Of a DNA stretch of 64,000 nt, positions 8,884 to 16,722 are shown piece by piece. The stretch lies in the NCBI GenBank assembly GCA_963732795.1, contig CAVTAV010000002.1, forward strand, positions 186,001 through 250,000, written 5' to 3'. The stretch comes from CAVTAV01 sp963732795. GTDB taxonomy: Bacteria > Pseudomonadota > Alphaproteobacteria > CAVTAV01. Every line of letters starts with the position of its first letter. The first letter of the stretch is position 1. Under the pieces are notes generated by a model. It did not search any database. It was not told the origin of the DNA and saw only the letters and a list, made by a program, of their open reading frames with translations. The position numbers and the translations under genes are program-made.

Positions 8884-8909
8884 GGAACAAACCGGCAAGA
8901 GCCCCCGTT
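8884..8909 (+). promoter_or_regulatory. EcfG-type general stress promoter (plus strand)
   Basis: GGAAC (8884-8888), 17 bases, CGTT (8906-8909): an exact consensus match, 51 bases before the start of the small membrane protein at 8960. It is divergent from the 8785-8809 promoter. Confidence 0.75.
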
Positions 8910-8959
8910 CGTCCGGGTGACGCAGCATGGTTCGGCGTCGCGATCAAGCGGAGGCCGAT

Positions 8960-9193
8960 ATGAGCATGACGGATGAACAAAGAGATTTAAGCCATTCTGA
9001 AGTCGAGGAAAATGCGGAGATCCGGGACCATGCCAGACCGGAGGACGGCCGCATTACGATCCCGGCGAGAAAGGCGCGCGGTGCGGGCCTCGGGATCGAA
9101 AACAGGCGCGACGGTCTTCGTCTGGCGGGCGCCGCGGCATTCGCCCTCGTGGCGATCGTCCTGGCGGCGGTGGTGACCTCCGTCACCGCGTGA
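8960..9193 (+). CDS. Small single-pass membrane protein, stress regulon
   Basis: 77 aa from ATG 8960 with GGAGG five bases upstream. The first 50 residues are strongly charged and probably disordered (MSMTDEQRDLSHSEVEENAE, then RPEDGRITIPARKARG), followed by RRDGLR and a membrane helix (LAGAAAFALVAIVLAAVVTSV) to the end. It looks like an inner-membrane protein with a cytoplasmic tail. It is not NepR: no NepR motif and a membrane segment instead. It converges on the ECF sigma gene with six bases between stops. A consensus EcfG promoter precedes it. Function unknown. Confidence 0.75.
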   Translation: MSMTDEQRDLSHSEVEENAEIRDHARPEDGRITIPARKARGAGLGIENRRDGLRLAGAAAFALVAIVLAAVVTSVTA

Positions 9194-9199
9194 GCCGGC

Positions 9200-9697
9200 T
9201 CAGGCCGCGTGGCCCGTCATGTCGGCAAGGGAATGGCGGGCCCGGGCGAGGCGGCTCTTCACCGTCCCGATCGCCACATGAAGCCGTTCGGAGACCTCGC
9301 GGTAGCGCAGGCCCTCGAAGACGACATAGTCGATGACATCGCGCTCCTCCCGGCGGAGGCCTTCCATGGCATCGAGGACGGCGTCGAATTCCAGCCTGCT
9401 GGGCTGTTCCGGTTTGTGACCGGCGGCGCTGGACCAGTCTTCGAGCGAGACCTGGATACCGCGCCGGGCGCGGGCCCGTTGCTTGTCGATAAAGCTATTC
9501 TTGAGAATCGTAAAAAGCCAACTGCGCAAATCGGTTCCGGGGCGAAATTGATCTAGTTTCTCAATGGCGCGTTCGAGGCAGTCCTGGACCAGATCGTCGG
9601 CCCGTTCGGTCTCGTGGGTGAGGGAACGCGCGAAACGCCGGAGATGGGGCATCTCGTCTTCCAGACGGTCGAGCAAGGCCTGACTATGAATTGGCAA
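9200..9697 (-). CDS. RNA polymerase sigma-70 factor, ECF subfamily
   Basis: 165 aa from TTG 9697, chosen because GGAGGA lies six bases before it; an in-frame GTG at 9754 lacks such a site. Region 2: HLRRFARSLTHETERADDLVQDCLERAIEKLDQF, including the DDLVQD core-binding motif; W-LFTILKNSFID ends region 2. Region 4: LRREERDVIDYVVFEGLRYREVSERLHVAIGTVKSRLARAR, the helix-turn-helix for -35 recognition. No zinc-binding anti-sigma gene adjoins it, so its control is unclear. It lies beside genes with EcfG-type promoters but lacks features that would let me call it EcfG itself. Confidence 0.9.
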   Translation of the reverse strand: MPIHSQALLDRLEDEMPHLRRFARSLTHETERADDLVQDCLERAIEKLDQFRPGTDLRSWLFTILKNSFIDKQRARARRGIQVSLEDWSSAAGHKPEQPSRLEFDAVLDAMEGLRREERDVIDYVVFEGLRYREVSERLHVAIGTVKSRLARARHSLADMTGHAA

Positions 9698-9887
9698 GGG
9701 TAATCCTCCCGCTTTCGATGTGAATTTGATGCTGGCCTCGGAGACAGTCCTCACGTAAGAGCCGTTACCGATGTGTCAAGGCGGGCCGCGGTGGGCGTTG
9801 GACCGCGGTGCCGCCTTTGGGTAAGCTGCGGGCGGGTTTGAACGGCGGCGCGGCGCATATCGTCGCAGGCAGATACAGGGGGAGGCG

Positions 9888-11327
9888 ATGGCGGCTCGAA
9901 GCGGAGAGGATTACAAACGGCGGCTCCGGGAGCAGCCGCCTGAAATCTGGCATCGCGGCAAGCGGATCGAGGATGTTACGGTCGAGCCGGGTTTTAAAGG
10001 TGGAATAAAGTCTTACGCGGCGTTATTCGATCATCGCCTGAAGCACCCGGAGGCCAATTTCTTCGCCTCGCCGACTTCCGGCCAAGCGGTCCATCTGAGC
10101 TTCCTGGAGCCCAAGAGCCAGGCCGAGGTCGAGACGGTCGGCAACGCACTGCAGTTTTCGGCCGACTTCTCCTGCGGCATGTTCGGTAGGGATCCGAGCT
10201 ATCTGAACCGCTCGCTTGTCTCCTATGCCTCGGCCGCATCATGGCTGGCGGGGGCCGATCCCAAGTTCGGGGAGAACATCCGGGCCTATCTCGACTATAT
10301 GCGCGAGAATGACCTCGCGCTCACCCATACTCTGATCAATCCCCAGGCCAACCGTTCCAAACCGGTCCACGAGCAGCACGAAAAGCTCGGCGCGCATATC
10401 ACCAAGGAGACCGACGCCGGCATCCGCATTACCGGGGCCAGAATGCTGGCGACAATGCCGATTTCCGACGAGATCATGGTTTTTCCCTCAACTTTGCTCC
10501 AGGAAAGCCCGGAAAGCGCGCCGTACGCCTTCGCTTTTAGCATTCCGAACGCGACTCCCGGCGTGAAATTCCTGTGCCGCGAGAGTCTCGATCTCGGCCA
10601 AAGCCATTACGACGCGCCGCTCGCCTCGCGGTTCGAGGAGATGGACGCGGTCGTGTTGTTCGACGATGTGCTGGTGCCCTGGGAGCGCGTGTTCCTCTAT
10701 CAGGATGTCACCCGGTGCAATCAGTCCATGAGCAAGACCACGGCGGTCGTGAACATGGCCCATCAGGTGGTCTGCAAGAACATCGCCAAGACCGAGTTCG
10801 TGCTGGGCCTCGCGTCGATGATGGTGGACGCCATCGGGGCGCATCCGTTCCAGCACATCCATGAGAAGATCACCGAGCTCTGGATCGCGCTCGAGACCAT
10901 GAAGGCGTTCCGCCGCGCCGCCGAGATCGACGCCGCGCCAAACGAGTTCGGCATGGTGATCCCTGCCTGGGATCCCCTGGACGCCGCCCGCAACCTGTTC
11001 CCCAAGCTCTATCCCCGCATGGTCGAGATCATCCAGCAGATCGGCGCGTCGGGCCTCGTCGCCATGCCGACCGAAGCCGATGTCAACGGCCCCCTGGCCG
11101 AGGAGATCAAGCGCTACTACAACACCGGCCGCATGGACGCCCTGGACCGCATCCCCCTGTTCAAGCTTGCCAGCGATTTGGCGGTCTCCGCATTTGGCGC
11201 TAGGCAAGTGCTCTACGAGCGCTTCTTCTTCGGCGACCCAGTGCGGATGGCCGGGGCGGTCTTCAATGGGAAGGACCGGTCGCGGGCGGAGGAGCGGGTG
11301 AGGGAGTTGCTGAAGAGGTCGTACTAG
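9888..11327 (+). CDS. HpaB-family flavin-dependent monooxygenase (4-hydroxyphenylacetate 3-hydroxylase type)
   Basis: 479 aa from ATG 9888 with GGGGGAGG upstream. Reads as the large, FADH2-using component of the two-component hydroxylases: N-terminal RSGEDYKRRLRE, ALTHTLINPQANRS near 150, GIRITGARMLATMPISDEIMV near 185, DVLVPWERVFLYQD near 265, then helical HpaB_C with VYNM-like VVNMAHQVVCKNIAKTEF and ALETMKAFRRAAE. The reductase (HpaC) is not in the window. Members ortho-hydroxylate phenols such as 4-hydroxyphenylacetate or 4-coumarate. The HpaG/F/E-like genes 52 kb away would continue from homoprotocatechuate, but a different phenolic substrate is possible. Confidence 0.85.
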   Translation: MAARSGEDYKRRLREQPPEIWHRGKRIEDVTVEPGFKGGIKSYAALFDHRLKHPEANFFASPTSGQAVHLSFLEPKSQAEVETVGNALQFSADFSCGMFGRDPSYLNRSLVSYASAASWLAGADPKFGENIRAYLDYMRENDLALTHTLINPQANRSKPVHEQHEKLGAHITKETDAGIRITGARMLATMPISDEIMVFPSTLLQESPESAPYAFAFSIPNATPGVKFLCRESLDLGQSHYDAPLASRFEEMDAVVLFDDVLVPWERVFLYQDVTRCNQSMSKTTAVVNMAHQVVCKNIAKTEFVLGLASMMVDAIGAHPFQHIHEKITELWIALETMKAFRRAAEIDAAPNEFGMVIPAWDPLDAARNLFPKLYPRMVEIIQQIGASGLVAMPTEADVNGPLAEEIKRYYNTGRMDALDRIPLFKLASDLAVSAFGARQVLYERFFFGDPVRMAGAVFNGKDRSRAEERVRELLKRSY

Positions 11328-11337
11328 ACTCCGGCCG

Positions 11338-11658
11338 CTAGGAAGACTGCTTGCTAAAGGCTAATACGATCAGGACGACGGCAAACAAGCCTAACGGCAC
11401 GACAATTCCCACCATCCTTTTCATTGCGGGGTCACCGGTCCAAAAGCGGTTGAGCGCCAAAAGGATGAGGAATGACAAGATGCCGGCGGCAATCGTGGCC
11501 TTGCCCCCGAGAGCATTAACACGATACCAAATCTCGGTATTCGATAGGGTTTCTGGTGTCCTTATGCCGTACCAGTCATTTGGGGGGACCTTTCTCATCG
11601 CCAACGGGATGCCGAGAACGACGAACACGCCTGAAATCACGAAAGGCCACAAACCCAT
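11338..11658 (-). CDS. SdpI-family membrane protein
   Basis: 106 aa from ATG 11658 (GGGGGAAAT upstream); the frame extends to a TTG at 11688 without a good site. Three membrane helices: WPFVISGVFVVLGIPLAM, ATIAAGILSFLILLALN and MVGIVVPLGLFAVVLIVLAF. Between the first two is NDWYGIRTPETLSNTEIWYRVNALGGK in two adjoining motifs, the signature of the SdpI C-terminal family. In Bacillus SdpI gives immunity to a killing peptide, but isolated proteobacterial members are of unknown function. The base composition is less GC-rich than the neighbours, and the gene adjoins the REP-like cluster at 11785. Confidence 0.75.
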   Translation of the reverse strand: MGLWPFVISGVFVVLGIPLAMRKVPPNDWYGIRTPETLSNTEIWYRVNALGGKATIAAGILSFLILLALNRFWTGDPAMKRMVGIVVPLGLFAVVLIVLAFSKQSS

Positions 11659-11784
11659 TATTTCCCCCAATGAAAATAGTGCGGTCAACGAATGTTCAAA
11701 TCAGAGCCACTTAGCGTGGAGCGCAGTGTATCCCCCTGACCTCAAGTTTTTCCGCAACGGTGTGTGGCCCTAAGCCTTCGTGGA

Positions 11785-11904
11785 GTTACGGTGACAGTGC
11801 GCTTAATTGCGGGAGGGGGAGATGATACTCGTCATTTAAATGCACCGTCACCGTAATTGCAAAGCTGCTGGAACGAAGGTTAAGTGCACTTTCACCGTAA
11901 TTCC
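11785..11904. repeat. REP-like repeat cluster (left of sulfotransferase)
   Basis: Three copies of a motif near ATTACGGTGACAGTGCACTT: 11785-11810 on +, 11831-11860 on -, and 11878-11904 on -. The first two form an inverted pair. The same motif recurs at 12828-12958. The 11689-12071 gap holds nothing else recognised. Confidence 0.7.
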
Positions 11905-12071
11905 CCGACCGACTTTCTCCGAGCATCCTGCGACAACTGTTCGCTTGCCGCTGACCGACCCTGGCGTCAATCTCGGCACGAAGAGTTGGTCATCTGGAGG
12001 ACGTCGGTTATTGAGCCGAGTTTAGATGACAAAAGGGGCGGCTGCTCTGTCGCAAAGTAAAGGATACCCAA

Positions 12072-12695
12072 ATGACCTTGAAAGTAATCGGTGCGGGCGT
12101 TGGCCGTACGGGAACACTTTCCCTCAGGCTGGCGATCGACCGGCTCGGGTTTGGCCCCTGTCACCATATGGAAGTGGTGCTGCAGAACATGCCGGTGCAG
12201 GTCCCGCTGTGGGTGGATGCCCTTAAGGGACAAGGCGACTGGGGACGGATTTACGACGGCTTCAACAGCGCGGTGGACTGGCCCACCGCCGCTTTCTTCC
12301 GTGATCTGATCAAGGTGTATCCGTCTGCGAAATTCGTGCTGACCCATCGCGATCCCGGGACGTGGGCCGACAGTTTCATGCCGACAATCCACAAGCTGGT
12401 CAGCGAGCGAGATCAGGCGCCGGAGCACATGAAAGCCTGGCTCGAGATGGTCCATGACGTCGTCGCCAAGACGGGCTTCCCCGACGGGCTCGACCGCGAA
12501 GGACTGATCAAGGCCTTTGTCGCCCACAATGAAGCGGTGAAAGAGGCGATCCCCACAGATCAATTGCTGATCTATCAGATGAAAGAAGGCTGGGGGCCGC
12601 TTTGCGACTTCCTCGGCGTGCCGGTACCGGACGAAGAGTTTCCGCGGACCAATGCGCGCGCCGAATTCTGGGAGTTGGTCAACGCCGCTCTTTGA
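12072..12695 (+). CDS. Sulfotransferase family protein
   Basis: 207 aa from ATG 12072 (AAAGGA ten bases upstream). The N-terminal VIGAGVGRTGTLSLRLAIDRLG is the 5'-phosphosulfate-binding P-loop-like motif of the Sulfotransfer_4 family; FVLTHRDPGTWADSF near residue 95 holds the 3'-phosphate-binding Arg/Ser; VPVPDEEFPRTNAR near the end is typical of the family. It would transfer sulfate from PAPS to a small acceptor. The gene stands alone between two clusters of REP-like repeats, suggesting a mobile or recently gained unit. Acceptor unknown. Confidence 0.82.
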   Translation: MTLKVIGAGVGRTGTLSLRLAIDRLGFGPCHHMEVVLQNMPVQVPLWVDALKGQGDWGRIYDGFNSAVDWPTAAFFRDLIKVYPSAKFVLTHRDPGTWADSFMPTIHKLVSERDQAPEHMKAWLEMVHDVVAKTGFPDGLDREGLIKAFVAHNEAVKEAIPTDQLLIYQMKEGWGPLCDFLGVPVPDEEFPRTNARAEFWELVNAAL

Positions 12696-12827
12696 GGCGG
12701 CGGTTTCGGTTGCGCGAGGTACCGCTCAGAACCGTTTCAACAGCCGGTCGAGCTAGTCGAGTTCTTTCCGGCTGCCCGTGCGCTGGCATCGGGCACTTGC
12801 ACACCAAGGACCCGTGCGTGTGTTGAG

Positions 12828-12958
12828 TGGAGTGACGGTGACAGTGCACGTAATTGCGGAGTTACGGGGAATTACCGTGACAGTGCACTTAATTGCGGGG
12901 GAAGACGATGCTTGTCAGTTAAATGTACTGTCACCGTAATTCCTGTCTCCGTAATTCC
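12828..12958. repeat. REP-like repeat cluster (right of sulfotransferase)
   Basis: Copies of the ACGGTGACAGTGCACTTAATT motif at 12831-12858 (+), 12868-12898 (+) and 12914-12942 (-), plus a fragment near 12948-12958. The gap 12696-13068 contains no gene that I can support. Confidence 0.7.
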
Positions 12959-13068
12959 AATAGCGTGAGGGCCAGAACCTTAAGGGCTGTCAATTTTATG
13001 GCTTAGCCGACATATTTGGTCCGCATACCCTCAACTTCGCTCGCTCCATTTGTCCGTGGGCAACGAAG

Positions 13069-13491
13069 TCAGCTCGTCTTCGACGCCCGATACCGCCCGA
13101 ACGCCATGACGGCGTCGCGGTACAGGCTCGCGGCGACGCCGACGGCGCCGAGGGCGATCCAGGCGTCGCTCTTGCTGAACGGGCCAAACAGCCAGCAGAA
13201 CGTGGCGGCCGCAAAGAGGGCCATGCCGAAATAGTCGATGCGCTTTGCGACGCGATGCCGGTCCATGGCTTTCGGATTCCGCGCCAGATAGGCCTCGTAC
13301 TGTGCCTCTCCGCCGCGCAAAGCCTTGTTGTAGCGTCTGGTGCCGAAGATCGTGACGAGACCCAGGGCCAGAAGCAGGATCGGCCCGAGCAAGCTCACAT
13401 GCGGCAATTCGACGACGAACACGAACGCCGCGTAGGCGCAAAGCACAACGCCCATCGCAAGGCGGATGTAGCTGGCGACATTGGAGCGCAT
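13069..13491 (-). CDS. Membrane protein of unknown function
   Basis: 140 aa from ATG 13491 (GCGAGGG upstream). Helices: YIRLAMGVVLCAYAAFVFVV, VSLLGPILLLALGLVTIFG, a charged cytoplasmic stretch (RRYNKALRGGEAQYEAYLARNP), then YFGMALFAAATFCWLFGPF and WIALGAVGVAASLY. No recognised motif. A longer in-frame reading to 14313 runs antisense through the Spinster MFS gene and is rejected. Confidence 0.6.
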   Translation of the reverse strand: MRSNVASYIRLAMGVVLCAYAAFVFVVELPHVSLLGPILLLALGLVTIFGTRRYNKALRGGEAQYEAYLARNPKAMDRHRVAKRIDYFGMALFAAATFCWLFGPFSKSDAWIALGAVGVAASLYRDAVMAFGRYRASKTS

Positions 13492-13620
13492 GGCGGCCCT
13501 CGCGACTGCTGAATAGGCCGATGGTCGCACAAAAGCGCCGCTATTTGCCAGAATTCCGTTGTGGAACTCGCGTTCGATCGGACAAGATGGACGTCCGCAC
13601 TCGAGGGGGACGTCCCGCTG

Positions 13621-14925
13621 ATGAATCGCCTGAATCCCGTCGCGCTCGGATTCAAGGTCACCCCGGCCTACCGGAAATATGTGCTCGCGATCCTCTGGCT
13701 CGCCGGGATGCTGAGCTTTCTCGATCGCCAGGTCTTCTCGGTCCTCCTGCAATCGATCAAGAACGAGATGGGCCTGAGCGATACCGAGCTCGGCCTGATC
13801 GGCGGGTTCGCGATCAGCCTGTTCTACGCGACCTTCGGCCTCATCCTCGGCAATATGTCCGACCGGTTCAACCGCCGGAACATCCTGGCGGGCTGCATCA
13901 CGGTGTGGAGCGTGATGACGGCGCTCTGCGGCGCGGCGGCGGGGTTCGCGAGCCTGTTCCTGGCGCGGGTCGGCGTCGGGGTGGGCGAGGCGGGCGGCAC
14001 GCCGGCGAGTGCGGCGATCCTGGCCGATTACTATCCGCCCTCGAAGCGCAGCCAGGCCTTCGCTATCCTCGGCACCTCCATTCCGGGCGGCGTCTTCGTC
14101 GGCTTTCTGCTCGGCGGTTGGATCGACCGGTTCTTCGGCTGGCGCTGGGCCTTCGCGGCGGTCGGCCTGCCGGGGCTGATCCTCGCCGTCGTCGTGATGC
14201 TGACTTTGCGCGAGCCGACCCGCGGCCATTCCGAGAACCGCAAGGATTTCGCGGGCGGCGTCAGCTTCCTGGAGACCCTCAAATATTTCTGGTCGGTCCG
14301 GACCTACCGCCATCTGACCATGGGTATGGCGCTTTTCATTACCGGCGCGCTAGGCTCCGGCATCTGGATCCCGGCCTTCTTCCAGCGCGTTCACGGCATG
14401 GATACGGCGGTCGTCGCCACCTGGCTCGGCTTCATCTACGGCTTCGGCGGGATCGCCGGCGCGCTGATCGGCGGCAAGATCGCGGATGTGGTCGTCAAGA
14501 AGACCGGCAATCCGGCGTGGTATCTCCGGGTCCCCGCCGTAACGCTCGCCTGCATGCTGCCCTTCGGGGTTTTCGTCTATCTCTCGCCCTGGGCCTATCC
14601 GGCGCTCCTGGTCCAGATCGTCTTCGTCGTCCTCCAGCACACGCCGCTCGGGCCCCAGAACGCCATGATGCAGGGTCTGGCGGGCCTCAGAATGCGCGCC
14701 CAGATCGCCGCCATCATGGGCTTCCTGGCCAACGCCATCCCCGCCGGCCTCGGCCCGTTTCTCGTCGGCGCGGCCAGCGACCATTTCACGCCGATCTACG
14801 GCAACGACACCTTGCGCTACGCGATCCTGGCCGTCGTGCTGGTGGCTTTCGGCTGGGGCGCTATCCACTATTACCTGGCGTCGCGGACGCTGGGGCGGGA
14901 TCTGGCTCTGGCGCGGGAAATCTAG
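13621..14925 (+). CDS. MFS transporter, Spinster-like
   Basis: 434 aa, intact. Start taken at ATG 13621 (GAGGGGGA about ten bases upstream); an in-frame GTG at 13561 would add 20 residues without a clear site. Near the N-terminus: SFLDRQVFSVLLQSIKNEM, then LSDTELGLIGG, the Spinster hallmark; MSDRFNRRN follows helix 3; LREPTRGH closes helix 6. It is a paralogue of the transporter at 4921 and serves as a template for repairing that gene. No co-transcribed partner; probably an organic-anion carrier of unknown substrate. Confidence 0.88.
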   Translation: MNRLNPVALGFKVTPAYRKYVLAILWLAGMLSFLDRQVFSVLLQSIKNEMGLSDTELGLIGGFAISLFYATFGLILGNMSDRFNRRNILAGCITVWSVMTALCGAAAGFASLFLARVGVGVGEAGGTPASAAILADYYPPSKRSQAFAILGTSIPGGVFVGFLLGGWIDRFFGWRWAFAAVGLPGLILAVVVMLTLREPTRGHSENRKDFAGGVSFLETLKYFWSVRTYRHLTMGMALFITGALGSGIWIPAFFQRVHGMDTAVVATWLGFIYGFGGIAGALIGGKIADVVVKKTGNPAWYLRVPAVTLACMLPFGVFVYLSPWAYPALLVQIVFVVLQHTPLGPQNAMMQGLAGLRMRAQIAAIMGFLANAIPAGLGPFLVGAASDHFTPIYGNDTLRYAILAVVLVAFGWGAIHYYLASRTLGRDLALAREI

Positions 14926-14932
14926 CCACTCT

Positions 14933-14981
14933 GTCATCCCGGCCTGAGCCGGGATCGTCCCCTCCTCTGAATATGCTCTCG
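14933..14981. repeat. Intergenic palindromic repeat
   Basis: GTCATCCCGGCCTGAGCCGGGAT hairpin after the MFS stop, then CTGAATATGCTCTC, the same 14-mer seen at the end of the other Spinster gene (6256). Probably terminates transcription from both sides. Confidence 0.55.
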
Positions 14982-15015
14982 CCTGTATGTCTGTTTTTTT
15001 GGGTTTAGACCGGGT

Positions 15016-15793
15016 TCAGGCCGCCGAGGCGAGCTTGCGCCAGCCCAGGCTGTCTAGGGTGTTGCCGGACGGGTGATATTCCGCCCCCAGCCAGCCGTCA
15101 TAGGCGCTTTTCTCGATCGCGGCGAAGACGGCGGGGAAGTCGATCTTGCCGGTGCCGGGCTCGTGGCGGCCGGGCATGTCCGAGAACTGGATGTGCCAGA
15201 TGCGCCGCAAGGTCTGTTCGAAGGTGGCGACGGGGTCCAGGCCCATCATGGCGGCGTGATAGACGTCGAATTGGAGGCCGAGATTGGGGCGGCCGGATTT
15301 CTTCAGGATCGTCATGGCGGTGTCGAAATCGGGCACGATGTAGTCCGACCGGTCGACCGGATTGATCGGCTCGATCAGGACCGAGAGGCCGTCGCCGGAG
15401 AATTCATCCGCCGCCAGGGCCAGCCGGTCGCGCAGGGTGGAGAGGCAGGTCTCGCGCTCGGCGGGCTCGCAGTTTCCGGCGAGGACGTTGACCTGCTGGA
15501 CGCCGAGCGTGAGGGCGTAATCCCGCGCCTGCTTGATGCTCTCCAGAAACGGGACTTCGAGCTCGGGGCGGCAGGCGAGGCCGGGGCGGCCCTTTCCGGC
15601 CGTGATCGAGGAATTGATCAGCACCACCTCGACCCCCGCGGCGGTGGCGGCGGCGGCCACTTTCGGGGCCGGCTCTTCATAGGGGAACGAGGATTTCGAC
15701 CCCCTCGAATCCGGCGTCGCGCGCGGCGGCGAAGCGGTCCAGAAGCGGCATTTCGGTGAACATGGTGCTGATATTTGCGGCGAATTTCAGCAT
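15016..15793 (-). CDS. hyi: Hydroxypyruvate isomerase-like TIM-barrel protein (one frame break near 15690)
   Basis: About 258 aa when repaired. From ATG 15793 the frame reads MLKFAANISTMFTEMPLLDR, a typical Hyi start, to FEGVEIL; an extra base in CCTCGTTCCCC near 15690 then breaks it, and the other frame continues YEEPAPKVAAAATAAGVEVVLIN. Later segments are GRPGLACRPE, LSVLIEPINPVDRSDYI, NLGLQFDVYHAAMMG, IWHIQFSDMPGRHEPGTG and WLGAEYHPSG, which carry the metal-binding Glu/Asp/His/Glu set of the xylose-isomerase-like fold. Converts hydroxypyruvate to tartronate semialdehyde in the best-known members; the fit with glcDEF at 42.5-46.5 kb is suggestive only. Confidence 0.8.
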
Positions 15794-16048
15794 GAGCTTG
15801 GGCGTCTCCGTCTTCGTCGTGCGGCAGGCAGCCTGAAGGATGGCGCGAAATCGCCCGAAGAAAAGGAAAAAATGCCGAAATCCCCAAACCGCATCGACCT
15901 ATTTGGTTAGCGGCTACGTCTTAACGCTCGGTTGCCGTCCCGGACAGGGCGCGCGACCTTGAAAATGCCCGTTAACTGTACGAGACTGCGGACGGGTTCA
16001 AACAGCACCGTTTCCAGCCGCCAAAAACCATCCCGGCGAGAGAGAACC

Positions 16049-16721
16049 ATGAACGATTTCACCAAAATCGACCCGGAGACCGCCGAAGCCGGCCGACTCC
16101 GGCCCTTCCTTTCCGTTCCGCGATCCGGTTTCGCGCCGGAGCTTCATCAAGAGCGTGATCGCCTCGGGCGCGGTCGTCGCCGGTAGCGGCATGGTGTTCG
16201 GCTCGCTTGCCGGATGCTCGAATAATGCCAGCGGTCCGGCCAAGGGCGCGGTCGAGCGGATGCTGATGCTGAACGTCAACGGCCAGATGCGCCCGGTAGA
16301 CGTGCTGCCGAACGAGACCCTGGCAATGACCTTGCGCTACAAGCTCGGCCTTACGGGCACGAAGCTCGGCTGCGACCGCGGCGAATGCGGGGCCTGCACG
16401 GTGGTGATCGACGACATCGCCTATAATTCCTGCTCCATGCTGACCCACAGCGTCGGCACGCGGAACATCACGACCATCGAAGGCCTCGAAGGCGCGAACG
16501 GAGAGCTCCATCCGATCCAGCAGGCCATGATCGACGAACTCGGCCCGCAATGCGGCTTCTGCACCGGCGGCCAGATCATGTCGGCGGTGGCGCTCTTGAA
16601 GGCGAATCCCAAGCCGACGCGCGAGGAGGCCCGCCATGCGATGGCGGGAAATCTTTGCCGTTGCGGGGCTTACGACCATTACTTGAACGCAATCATGCGC
16701 GCCTCGCAGGGAGTGGCATGA
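16049..16721 (+). CDS. Molybdenum hydroxylase [2Fe-2S] subunit, Tat-exported (one frame break near 16130)
   Basis: About 223 aa when repaired. The N-terminus MNDFTKIDPETAEAG starts at 16049 with GGCGAGAGAG upstream. An extra base in TTTCGCGCC near 16130 separates it from the frame carrying SRRSFIKSVIASGAVVAG, a twin-arginine signal. The mature part has two clusters: plant-type C-x4-C-x2-C in GCDRGECGACTVV with a following Cys, and the C-terminal GPQCGFCTGGQ and NLCRCGAY. It passes electrons from the Mo site toward FAD. The Tat signal on this subunit alone is as in E. coli PaoA, where it carries the whole heterotrimer to the periplasm. The next gene starts one base after its stop. Confidence 0.85.
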
Positions 16722-16722
16722 C

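Noticed and set aside
8467..8928. 153-codon version of the small stress gene
   Set aside because: It would cover the EcfG promoter, and residues before 8685 have no family-like pattern.
9200..9697. Calling this sigma factor EcfG
   Set aside because: No adjacent nepR or phyR and no diagnostic residues visible; kept as generic ECF.
11689..12071. Small coding frames inside the repeat region
   Set aside because: Frames are short, without ribosome sites, and consist mostly of repeat sequence.
13069..14313. Minus-strand 414-codon frame as one large protein
   Set aside because: Only the last 140 codons (from 13491) resemble a membrane protein; the rest is antisense to the Spinster MFS gene.
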